DNA of 14,639 nucleotides from Alphaproteobacteria bacterium (GTDB lineage: Bacteria > Pseudomonadota > Alphaproteobacteria > Geminicoccales > Geminicoccaceae). The DNA lies in the NCBI GenBank assembly GCA_026984595.1, contig JALSRW010000219.1, positions 1 to 14,639 of the forward strand. The letters run 5' to 3'. A program made the position numbers and the translations under genes. Below the pieces are notes generated by a model that saw nothing but the letters and a program-made list of their open reading frames with translations, was not told the DNA's origin and did not search any database. Of this stretch, positions 7,499 through 13,979 are shown piece after piece (positions within the stretch are counted from its first letter, which is position 1; every line of letters begins with the position of its first letter).

Positions 7499-8251
7499 AT
7501 GTACGGCTGGCGGGGGCGTATCGGTCTTCTGGTGCCCACCGGCAATTCGGTGATGGAGCCGGAATTCCAGCGCATGGCACCGGAAGGGGTGACCAGCCAT
7601 GCCAATCGCGTGGCCCTGAAAGACGTGACCCCGGCCAGCCTCCGCCGGATGGAGGCCGATGCGCCCCGGGCCGCCCGCGAGATCGCCAGCGTGCGGGTCG
7701 GGGTGATCGCCTTCGGCTGCACCTCCGGCAGTTTCGTCGGCGGCAAGGGGTACGACGAGAGGCTTCGTCGGCGCATCGAAGAAGCCACCGGCCTGCCGGC
7801 GACCACCGCCAGCGGTGCGGTGCTGCGGGCGCTGCGGCTCCTGGGCGTGCGACGGATCGCCCTGGTCACCCCCTATACCGAGGAGGTCACGCGTCTCGAA
7901 GTGGCCTTTCTCGAGGCCAACGGCTTCGAGGTCACGGGCTGCGCCGCCGGCGGTCTCGTCGAAGTCGCCGACATGCAGGAATGCAGCCCGACCACCGCAT
8001 ATCGCCGCGCCCGCGAGGCCGACGATACCCGCGCCGAGGCGGTGTTCATTTCCTGCACCGGCTTCCGCACCATCGAGATCATCGCCCGGCTGGAAGCCGA
8101 TCTCGGCAAGCCGGTGGTCACCTCCAACCAGGCCCTGTTCGCCGATTGTCTGCGGATTCTCGGCGTCGGCGAGATCGCCGGGGATTTCGGGTCGGTGGTG
8201 GCGCGCATCCTCGCCGACCGGACGCCCGGGCTGGCGGCCGCCGCCGACTGA
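7499..8251 (+). CDS. Maleate cis-trans isomerase / Asp-Glu racemase superfamily enzyme
   Basis: This 250-residue cytosolic protein has the two-lobed layout of the maleate isomerase and arylmalonate decarboxylase group. It opens with RIGLLVPTGNSVMEPEF (7-23), has the first cysteine at 74 in FGCTSGSF and the second at 186 in FISCTGFRT. Family enzymes with both cysteines isomerise or racemise, for instance maleate to fumarate; decarboxylases of the family keep only one. KPVVTSNQAL near 205 is also typical. The ATG at 7499 follows GGGGGAG at the usual distance; a longer frame from 7301 would overlap ctaG and its shared upstream region. It is divergent from ctaG and 125 bp ahead of purA. Maleate is a plausible substrate given the pyridine-type genes at 13-14.6 kb, but another dicarboxylate or hydantoin-like compound is possible. 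Confidence 0.8.
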   Translation: MYGWRGRIGLLVPTGNSVMEPEFQRMAPEGVTSHANRVALKDVTPASLRRMEADAPRAAREIASVRVGVIAFGCTSGSFVGGKGYDERLRRRIEEATGLPATTASGAVLRALRLLGVRRIALVTPYTEEVTRLEVAFLEANGFEVTGCAAGGLVEVADMQECSPTTAYRRAREADDTRAEAVFISCTGFRTIEIIARLEADLGKPVVTSNQALFADCLRILGVGEIAGDFGSVVARILADRTPGLAAAAD

Positions 8252-8376
8252 GTTCCGGGGGCCGCGGCGCTGCCGCAGCAAGACGCTTTGCCCGATGCCC
8301 GCGAGCGTGTAGGAAGCGGCCGGTCGCGCGCGGCTCGGGCGCGGCCCCTTCCCAGAGCCGCAAGGAGCAGGCTTCC

Positions 8377-9684
8377 ATGACCAACGTCGCCGTGGTCGGC
8401 GCCCAGTGGGGTGACGAGGGCAAGGGCAAGATCGTCGATTGGCTGTCGGTCCGTGCCGATGTGGTGGTGCGCTTCCAGGGCGGCCACAATGCCGGCCATA
8501 CCCTGGTCATCGACGGCCGGACCTACAAGCTGTCCCTGCTTCCTTCGGGAGTGGTGCGGCCCGGCAAACTCTCGGTGATCGGCAACGGGGTGGTGATCGA
8601 TCCCTGGGCGCTGCTGGCCGAGATCGAGACGTTGCGGGGCCAGGGGGTGACCATCTCCGGCGAGAATCTGCGCATCGCCGAAAACGCGCCGCTGATCCTC
8701 CCCCTGCACGGCGAGCTCGACCGCGCGCGCGAACAGGCCCGCGCCGAAAGCCGCGAGGGTACCGGCAAGATCGGCACCACCGGACGCGGCATCGGCCCCG
8801 CCTACGAGGACAAGATCGCCCGCCGCGCGATCCGGGTCTGCGATCTGGCCGACCGTACGGTGCTGGAGGCCAAGATCCACGAGCTGCTGCTCCATCACAA
8901 TGCGCTGCGCCGCGGCTTCGGGATCGAGGAGGTCGACGGCGGGGAGCTGCTGGAACGGCTGCTCTCCCTCGCTCCCCGGCTGCTGCCCTTCGCCGAGCCG
9001 GTGTGGATCCGCCTCGCCGAGCTCAAGCGGGCCGGCCGGCGCATCCTGTTCGAAGGGGCTCAGGGGGCGATGCTCGATGTCGATCACGGAACCTATCCCT
9101 TCGTCACCTCTTCCAACACCCTGGCGGCGCAGGCGGCGCTCGGCTCCGGCGTCGGGCCGGACAGTGTCGGCTACGTGCTCGGCATCTGCAAGGCCTACAC
9201 CACCCGGGTGGGAGCGGGGCCGTTTCCGACCGAGCTCGATGACGAGACCGGCCGCCGTCTCGGCGAACGCGGCAACGAGTTCGGCACGGTCACCGGCCGG
9301 CCGCGTCGCTGCGGCTGGTTCGATGCGGTGCTGGTACGGCAAGCGGTGCGTCTCGGGGGCATCGACGGGCTGGCGCTGACCAAGCTCGACGTGCTCGACG
9401 GGTTCGAGACCCTCGAGATCTGCACCGCCTACAATCTGCAGGGCCAGCTCCTGCATCATCTGCCGGCGGGGATGGCCGCCCAGGCGGCGGCGAAGCCGGT
9501 CTACGAGGAGCTCGAGGGCTGGCAGGAGAGCACCCGTGGTGCGCGCAGTTTCGCCGAGCTGCCGGCCAATGCCGTCAAATACGTCAAGCGCCTCGAGGAG
9601 CTGGTGGAATGCCCGGTGGCATTGCTGTCCACCAGCCCCGACCGCGACGACACGATTCTGGTGCACGATCCCTTCGCCGACTGA
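8377..9684 (+). CDS. purA: Adenylosuccinate synthetase
   Basis: This 435-residue enzyme, of normal family length, joins IMP and aspartate with GTP to make adenylosuccinate in AMP synthesis. The N-terminal GDEGKGK (12-18) is the phosphate loop, with catalytic Asp13; His41 in NAGHT is the second catalytic residue. GTTGRGIGPAYEDK (133-146) binds IMP. FEGAQGAMLDVDHGTYPFVTSS and TKLDVLDG are further family signatures. The ATG at 8377 has AAGGAG nine bases upstream. The 125-bp gap before it suggests it may have its own promoter, but I saw only a weak candidate. All key residues are intact, so this is a housekeeping gene and marks the segment right of the cas operon as core chromosome. Confidence 0.98.
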   Translation: MTNVAVVGAQWGDEGKGKIVDWLSVRADVVVRFQGGHNAGHTLVIDGRTYKLSLLPSGVVRPGKLSVIGNGVVIDPWALLAEIETLRGQGVTISGENLRIAENAPLILPLHGELDRAREQARAESREGTGKIGTTGRGIGPAYEDKIARRAIRVCDLADRTVLEAKIHELLLHHNALRRGFGIEEVDGGELLERLLSLAPRLLPFAEPVWIRLAELKRAGRRILFEGAQGAMLDVDHGTYPFVTSSNTLAAQAALGSGVGPDSVGYVLGICKAYTTRVGAGPFPTELDDETGRRLGERGNEFGTVTGRPRRCGWFDAVLVRQAVRLGGIDGLALTKLDVLDGFETLEICTAYNLQGQLLHHLPAGMAAQAAAKPVYEELEGWQESTRGARSFAELPANAVKYVKRLEELVECPVALLSTSPDRDDTILVHDPFAD

Positions 9685-9698
9685 CCTCCAGCTCCCGT

Positions 9699-9727
9699 TT
9701 GACTTGCGGCGGCGGCGTGCCATTCTG
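9699..9727 (+). promoter_or_regulatory. Candidate promoter for the solute-binding protein gene
   Basis: TTGACT at 9699-9704 is a near-consensus -35 box, followed after 16-17 nt by CATTCTG at 9721-9727, a moderate -10 region. It starts just 14 bp after the purA stop and leads into a palindrome and the binding-protein gene. Confidence 0.4.
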
Positions 9728-9735
9728 CGGGCGCC

Positions 9736-9759
9736 GGGGGCGGAGCATGCTCGGCCCCC
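9736..9759. repeat. 24-bp near-perfect palindrome in the binding-protein leader
   Basis: GGGGGC and GCCCCC flank GAGCATGCTC, with a single G-G mismatch on each side; eleven of twelve pairs are symmetric. It begins about where transcription from the candidate promoter would start. It could be an operator for a dimeric regulator or an mRNA hairpin; it lacks the T-run of a terminator. Confidence 0.55.
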
Positions 9760-9788
9760 GTGGGTTCGCGATCAGGGAGGTCAACGGA

Positions 9789-11321
9789 ATGAGCATCTTC
9801 AGTGCATGGACGCGGCGTCGGTTCATGGGCACGGCGGCGGCCGCCGGATTGGCCGGCGGCCTCGGTCTGCCGCGGCTCGCGCGTGCCGGCCTGCCGCCGG
9901 TCAAGGCGCCCAAGCGGTGGGATATCGATCTCACCTACTTCCAGGACAGCAACTGGCTGCACGCACCGCTGTGGCTGTCGCCGATCTTCAAGAAGGATGC
10001 CGGGGTCGGCATCAAATCACGGGAAATGTATTCGGGCGGCGACACGGTGGCCAAGGTGCTGCCCCAGCTCCTGTCGCGCCGGGCCCGTTTCGACTGGGTG
10101 CAGTTCCCGTCCCTGTTCTTCGGTACCTTCGCCGAAACCGGCATGCTGGAGCCGCTCGACGACTACCTGGCGCAGTACGAGGGTGCGGACAAGTATCTCG
10201 AGTGGGTCATGCCGGCCTATGGTGAGTTCTATTCGAAATGGAACGGGAAAACCTACGGTCTGGTTGTCGATGGGGATATCCACGTCTTCCATTACCGCCC
10301 GAGCTATTTCAACAACTCCGAGCTCCAGAAGAAGTTCTCCAAGCGCTTCCAGCGCGAGCTCCAGATCCCGAAGACCTGGCGGGAGTTCATCGACACCGCC
10401 CAGTTCTTCACCGAGGAACTCTCCGGCCAGGGCGTCTACGGCACCTCGATCGTCGTCAATCCCCCCAATTTCGGCTGGGGTTTCTGGTTCAACATCGCCG
10501 CCAGCATGGGGGTCAACTATTTCGACGAGAACATGAACCCCACCATCAACACGCCGGCGGCGGTCGAGGCCCTCGACATGTACAAGGAGATCATCCGCTG
10601 GGGGCCGCCCGGCCGCGAGTCGATGGACATCGACCAGACCATCCAGCGCTGGCAGGCGGGCGCCGATGTGATGTCGATCTGGTGGATCGATCTCGCCGAG
10701 TTCACGGTCCAGCAGCAGGGGCCGGAAAAGGCCGAGGATCAGGCCACCGCGATCATCCCCGGTACTCCTCTCGACGACGGCTCGGTGCGTCACCGGGCGA
10801 TGTCCCTGTGGTGCCGGACCCTGGCGATCCCCAAGAACATTCCGGACGACATCAAGGAGGCGGCCTTCTACTATATCTACCGGATGTCGCATCCCGAGGT
10901 GTCGGAATACATCGTCGCCGATCCGTTCTGCGGTTCGGATCCGTTCGGCGCCAGCCATTTCGGCGAGGAGGCGGCGCGCAAGTATCTGGAGCCCAACCCG
11001 CAGCGCGGCACCTCCGATCTGTGGCCGACCAACGACGGCATCTTCAAGACCATGAAGACGGCCATGAACCATCTCGCCGGCAACGAGGCCTGCGTGAAGG
11101 TCGGCTACCCGCAGTTCTACTGGGAGGGCACACCGGAGCTGGCCGATGCCCTGGGCCGCAACATCTCGAAGGCGGTGGTCGGCCAGCTCACTTCCCAGCA
11201 GGCGCTCGACGAGGCCGCCGAGGAATGGGTCAAGATCGTCCAGAAGTTGGGCATCGACAACCAGAAGCGCCAGTACCGGAACTTCATCGAAGGCGCGCGC
11301 AAGCTCGGCTACAAGATCTGA
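9789..11321 (+). CDS. Tat-exported ABC-type solute-binding protein
   Basis: This 510-residue protein carries a twin-arginine leader: TRRRFM at 8-13, a hydrophobic alanine/glycine stretch, and a likely cleavage site after ARA at 33. The mature part resembles family-1 extracellular binding proteins that feed ABC importers: residues around 50-110 (PIFKKDAG, VAKVLPQLLSRRARFDWVQFP), a hinge-like YGLVVDGDIHVFHYRP near 157-172, and MSIWWIDLAEF near 297. It would be periplasmic and bind a sugar or similar polar solute; the ligand is not visible. The ATG at 9789 follows AGGGAGG by 8 nt. No permease or ATPase gene lies on either side, so the partner transporter is elsewhere. A palindrome in the leader hints at regulated expression. 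The stop is followed by a strong palindrome. Confidence 0.85.
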   Translation: MSIFSAWTRRRFMGTAAAAGLAGGLGLPRLARAGLPPVKAPKRWDIDLTYFQDSNWLHAPLWLSPIFKKDAGVGIKSREMYSGGDTVAKVLPQLLSRRARFDWVQFPSLFFGTFAETGMLEPLDDYLAQYEGADKYLEWVMPAYGEFYSKWNGKTYGLVVDGDIHVFHYRPSYFNNSELQKKFSKRFQRELQIPKTWREFIDTAQFFTEELSGQGVYGTSIVVNPPNFGWGFWFNIAASMGVNYFDENMNPTINTPAAVEALDMYKEIIRWGPPGRESMDIDQTIQRWQAGADVMSIWWIDLAEFTVQQQGPEKAEDQATAIIPGTPLDDGSVRHRAMSLWCRTLAIPKNIPDDIKEAAFYYIYRMSHPEVSEYIVADPFCGSDPFGASHFGEEAARKYLEPNPQRGTSDLWPTNDGIFKTMKTAMNHLAGNEACVKVGYPQFYWEGTPELADALGRNISKAVVGQLTSQQALDEAAEEWVKIVQKLGIDNQKRQYRNFIEGARKLGYKI

Positions 11322-11334
11322 AGCAGAAGACCGC

Positions 11335-11365
11335 GGGGCCGCGAACCGGCCGGTTCGCGGACCCC
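11335..11365. terminator. Palindromic hairpin between convergent genes
   Basis: CCGCGAACCGG and CCGGTTCGCGG form a perfect 22-bp palindrome at 11339-11360, extended by GGGG on the left and CCCC on the right with one bulged A. It sits between the convergent ends at 11321 and 11386 and should fold from either transcript. The lack of a T-run makes it an atypical terminator; it may instead stabilise 3' ends. Confidence 0.55.
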
Positions 11366-11385
11366 TCGGGCTGCGCGAGACGCCC

Positions 11386-11835
11386 TCAGAACAGCAGGTC
11401 GAAGAGCTTCTCGATCCGCTCCCAGTGCTCGGACCGTGGGTTCTTGAGGTCCGGATCGAGGATCTTGAAGGCGTGGGCCAGAGCCACCGTCAGGCCGCCG
11501 GTGATCTCCGGCAGCTTCTCCTCCACCTCCACCGCATAGGCGAGCTCCAGCGGCGGCAGCGTCGCCAGCATTTCCAGCACCGGTTCGAGGGCCACTGCGA
11601 CTTCGTATTTGCGGAACTCGTGGATGCGTTCCTGGAAGCCCTTGGTGATCGGCAGATCGTGGGGCTGGATCACATCGCGGCCATTGGCCTTGGCGTGGGC
11701 CACCGCCACCACCAGCATGTCGTGCAGCTTCTGGTTGACGAACGCGGCGAGCCTGCGGACATCGCTGCGGTCGATATCGAGCGAGGCGGCGAGACGAAAC
11801 AGTCGTTCGAAATGTTTGACACCCTCGACCTGCAT
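11386..11835 (-). CDS. DUF1931 family protein with histone-fold signature
   Basis: This 149-residue protein matches the DUF1931 family as I recall it, whose Aquifex member was solved as a double histone fold in one chain. The sequence shows it directly: AKANGRDVIQPHDLPITKG (48-66) has the A-K-x-x-G-R-x-x-I-x-x-x-D pattern of the loop before the last helix in archaeal histones. ATLPPLELAY (91-100) and the C-terminal NPRSEHWERIEKLFDLLF (132-149) are family features. The second half (about 80-149) would be the degenerate second fold. Length is that of the family. ATG at 11835 is preceded by GGAG at 7 nt. Role is not established; DNA binding is inference from the fold, and the protein is mildly acidic in places. 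It stands alone, convergent to the binding-protein gene and 107 bp downstream of the dehydrogenase gene. Confidence 0.88.
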   Translation of the reverse strand: MQVEGVKHFERLFRLAASLDIDRSDVRRLAAFVNQKLHDMLVVAVAHAKANGRDVIQPHDLPITKGFQERIHEFRKYEVAVALEPVLEMLATLPPLELAYAVEVEEKLPEITGGLTVALAHAFKILDPDLKNPRSEHWERIEKLFDLLF

Positions 11836-11905
11836 TCCCGTTCTCCGTATTTCTCGCGGGTTGCCGCGTTTCGGCGCCCTGGTCGTGCCTCAGGTAGGAA
11901 GTGCC

Positions 11906-11917
11906 GTGCCGCGGCAC
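11906..11917. repeat. 12-bp palindrome between the dehydrogenase and DUF1931 genes
   Basis: GTGCCGCGGCAC is a perfect palindrome in the 107-bp gap, 26 bp after the dehydrogenase stop. A further GTGCC copy lies directly left of it at 11901. It could be a weak terminator stem or an operator for the DUF1931 gene; there is no T-run. Confidence 0.35.
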
Positions 11918-11942
11918 AAGGAGGCCGAGGCCATCCGCCGTC

Positions 11943-13190
11943 TCAGTCGTCGGACTCGCCTTCCTCGTAGAGCGCCGCCCGTCCCAGCCGGTCGAGGCAG
12001 AGTTCGGCCGTCCAGGGCAGCATCAGCGAGCCGCAGCGGGAATCACGATAGATGCGCTCGAGGGCGAAGCGTTTCAGCATCGACTGACCGCCGCAGGTGC
12101 GGATGGCGAGCTGGGCGAGCTCGTTGGCGTTCTCCATCACCGTGTACTGCGCCGCCCAGGCCCGCATCACCTGCTCCTTGGAAGGATCGATGCGGGCATC
12201 GGTGAGGGCCCTGACCCAGAGCGCCTTGGTCTGTTCCAGCATGATCCGCATCCGGGCGACCGCGAGCTGCTTGGTGGGATACATCCGGCGCTTGACGGGC
12301 GGCATGCCCGGCACCTCGCCGCGCAGATAGCGCACGGTGAAGTCGCAGGCCGCCTGGGCGAGGCCCATATAGGCCGGGGTCAGGGTCATGAACATGTGGG
12401 GCCAGCGGCTGGCCGCCTGGTAATAGGCGCCCTGCGGCATGAGCTGCTCGTCATCGCCGACGAACACCTCCTCGAACAGCAGGTTGCGGGAGACCGTGCC
12501 GCGCATGCCGAGCGGATCCCAGTCGCCGACCACCCGCACCCCCGCTGCATCGCGGGGTACCGCCAGATAGAGGGTGTCGCGGCGCCGCAGCTCGCCATTC
12601 TCCTTCACCTCGGTGCAGAGCACCCCGTAGTAGTCGGCATGGCCGGCCAAGGAGGCGAAGATCTTGCGGCCGTTGACCACCCAGCCGCCTTCCACCTTGC
12701 GGGCGGTGGTCTGGAAGGCGGCCGCTCCGGCGGCCGCGGGGCCGCCCTCGGAGAAGGGCTGGGCGTAGACCTTTCCCTCCTCGACGATGCGCCGGTAGTG
12801 GAGGGCCCGCCGCCGCTCGTGCGTCTCCCGCTCCTGCGCCGTCATCTCCAGATCATCGGCCAGCCTGCCGGTCCAGAGACAGGAGCAGACATGCATGTTG
12901 AAGGTCAGCGCGGTGGAGCCGCAATAGCGGCCGATCTCCGCCGCCGCCAGCATGTAGGTGGCATAGTCCGCGCCCATGCCGCCATACTGCGCCGGCACGC
13001 AGATGCCGAGCAGGCCGTTTCGGCGCAGATCCTCGTAGTTCTCGGTGGGGAAGCCGGCCTCGCGATCGTAGCGCGCGGCCCGCTCCTGGAACCGGCTCTG
13101 TCCCAGCTCGCGGCAGAGGGTGGTGAGCTCCACCTGCTGCGGCGTCAGGCCGAAGCTCTCGGCGTCGAACATGGGGGCGTCGGGTTCCAT
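11943..13190 (-). CDS. Acyl-CoA dehydrogenase family protein
   Basis: This 415-residue flavoprotein has the three-part acyl-CoA dehydrogenase layout: an alpha-helical N-terminal domain ending in GICVPAQYGGMGADY, a beta middle domain with AQPFSEGGPAAAG and VNGRKIFASLAGHADYY, and a C-terminal helical domain with IRTCGGQSMLKRFALERIYRDSR (363-385). Family members oxidise acyl-CoA thioesters and pass electrons to ETF. The position that in medium-chain enzymes reads YEGT, carrying the catalytic Glu, reads LPWTAE (391-396), so either another glutamate is the base or the reaction differs. The ATG at 13190 has GAGGGAG upstream, and the gene starts 12 nt after the hydrolase stop, so it is the third gene of that operon. 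The substrate is unknown. Confidence 0.88.
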   Translation of the reverse strand: MEPDAPMFDAESFGLTPQQVELTTLCRELGQSRFQERAARYDREAGFPTENYEDLRRNGLLGICVPAQYGGMGADYATYMLAAAEIGRYCGSTALTFNMHVCSCLWTGRLADDLEMTAQERETHERRRALHYRRIVEEGKVYAQPFSEGGPAAAGAAAFQTTARKVEGGWVVNGRKIFASLAGHADYYGVLCTEVKENGELRRRDTLYLAVPRDAAGVRVVGDWDPLGMRGTVSRNLLFEEVFVGDDEQLMPQGAYYQAASRWPHMFMTLTPAYMGLAQAACDFTVRYLRGEVPGMPPVKRRMYPTKQLAVARMRIMLEQTKALWVRALTDARIDPSKEQVMRAWAAQYTVMENANELAQLAIRTCGGQSMLKRFALERIYRDSRCGSLMLPWTAELCLDRLGRAALYEEGESDD

Positions 13191-13202
13191 GGGCAGGCTC
13201 CC

Positions 13203-13979
13203 TCAGGAAGGATGCTGCAGAAACGTCTCGAGGACGCGGTTGAAGGCCTGCGGCCGTTCCAGCGGCAGCAGATGGCCGGCCCCTTCGATCTCGACGAAGG
13301 ATGCCCCGGGGATCCGCTCGGCCATCCGCCGCATCATCGGCGGCGGCGCGTTGCGGTCCATTTCTCCGGCCACCAGCAGCACCGGCATGCGATAGCCCGA
13401 CAGTGCCGCCCGCCGGTCGAAGCGGACGAGGCAGTTCATCGCCGCCCGATACGCCTCTTCGGGAACCCGGCGCATGCAGGTGATGGCCAGCTCCACCCCC
13501 TCGGGGTCGGGATCCTCGCCCAGGAGCGAGGCGACGATTTCCGGGGCCAGCTCGTGCATGCTGCGGCCGGCATCGAGGGGCCCCAGCCGTTCCGCCAGAA
13601 AGCGCCTCTGGAAGGCGCCGTCGAGGCGGCCGAAGGCCGGGCTGGTGGCGATCAGGGCCATGGAGGAAACGCGCTCCGGGAAGGTCGCCGCGAATTCCTG
13701 GGCGATCATGCCGCCGATGGAATGGCCGGCGAGATGCGCGGCCTCGAGCCCCTGCTCGTCGAGGAACGCGGCGAGCGCCCGCGCCAGTTCGGCGAAGCTC
13801 AGGGGATCGCGGGGTGCGGAACCGCCGTAGCCGGGCATGTTCCAGGCGATCGCCCGAAAGCGCGCGCCGAAATGCCGGAGCTGCGGGCGGAAGCTCTCGG
13901 CGCCGCCGCCGACGCCGTGGAGAAACAGGAGCGGCGGGCCGGCGGTGCCCGCAGCCAGAAAGGTGATGCCGGCGCTCAA
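13203..13979 (-). CDS. Alpha/beta hydrolase (PcaD-like)
   Basis: This 258-residue cytosolic protein has the full alpha/beta-hydrolase triad: Ser87 in GHSIGG, Asp208 in GEMDRNAP and His236 in GAGHLLPLE, plus the oxyanion-side HGVGGGAESF at 21-30. It resembles enol-lactonase (PcaD) type hydrolases of aromatic breakdown. The start is TTG at 13979, which overlaps the upstream stop as TTGA and has GGAG 8 nt before it; no ATG gives a complete fold, so the rare start is likely real. Its coupling to a NicX-like gene suggests it acts on that enzyme's product, perhaps as an N-formylmaleamate deformylase in the manner of NicD, but it does not look close to the NicD sequence I remember. Esterase or lactonase on another ring-cleavage product is equally possible. 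Confidence 0.85.
   Translation of the reverse strand: MSAGITFLAAGTAGPPLLFLHGVGGGAESFRPQLRHFGARFRAIAWNMPGYGGSAPRDPLSFAELARALAAFLDEQGLEAAHLAGHSIGGMIAQEFAATFPERVSSMALIATSPAFGRLDGAFQRRFLAERLGPLDAGRSMHELAPEIVASLLGEDPDPEGVELAITCMRRVPEEAYRAAMNCLVRFDRRAALSGYRMPVLLVAGEMDRNAPPPMMRRMAERIPGASFVEIEGAGHLLPLERPQAFNRVLETFLQHPS

Noticed and set aside
7418..8281. Long N-terminal extension of the ctaG frame
   Set aside because: It lies antisense to the isomerase-like gene, is not hydrophobic, and the signal-like segment appears only after the ATG at 7417.
8252..8376. purA promoter (TTGCCC at about 8288 with TAGGAA near 8310)
   Set aside because: Both boxes are weak in a very GC-rich gap; not strong enough to list.
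7873..9723. 616-codon minus-strand frame opposite the isomerase-like gene and purA
   Set aside because: purA and the isomerase-like gene are unmistakable on the plus strand; the antisense product is low-complexity and has no family features.
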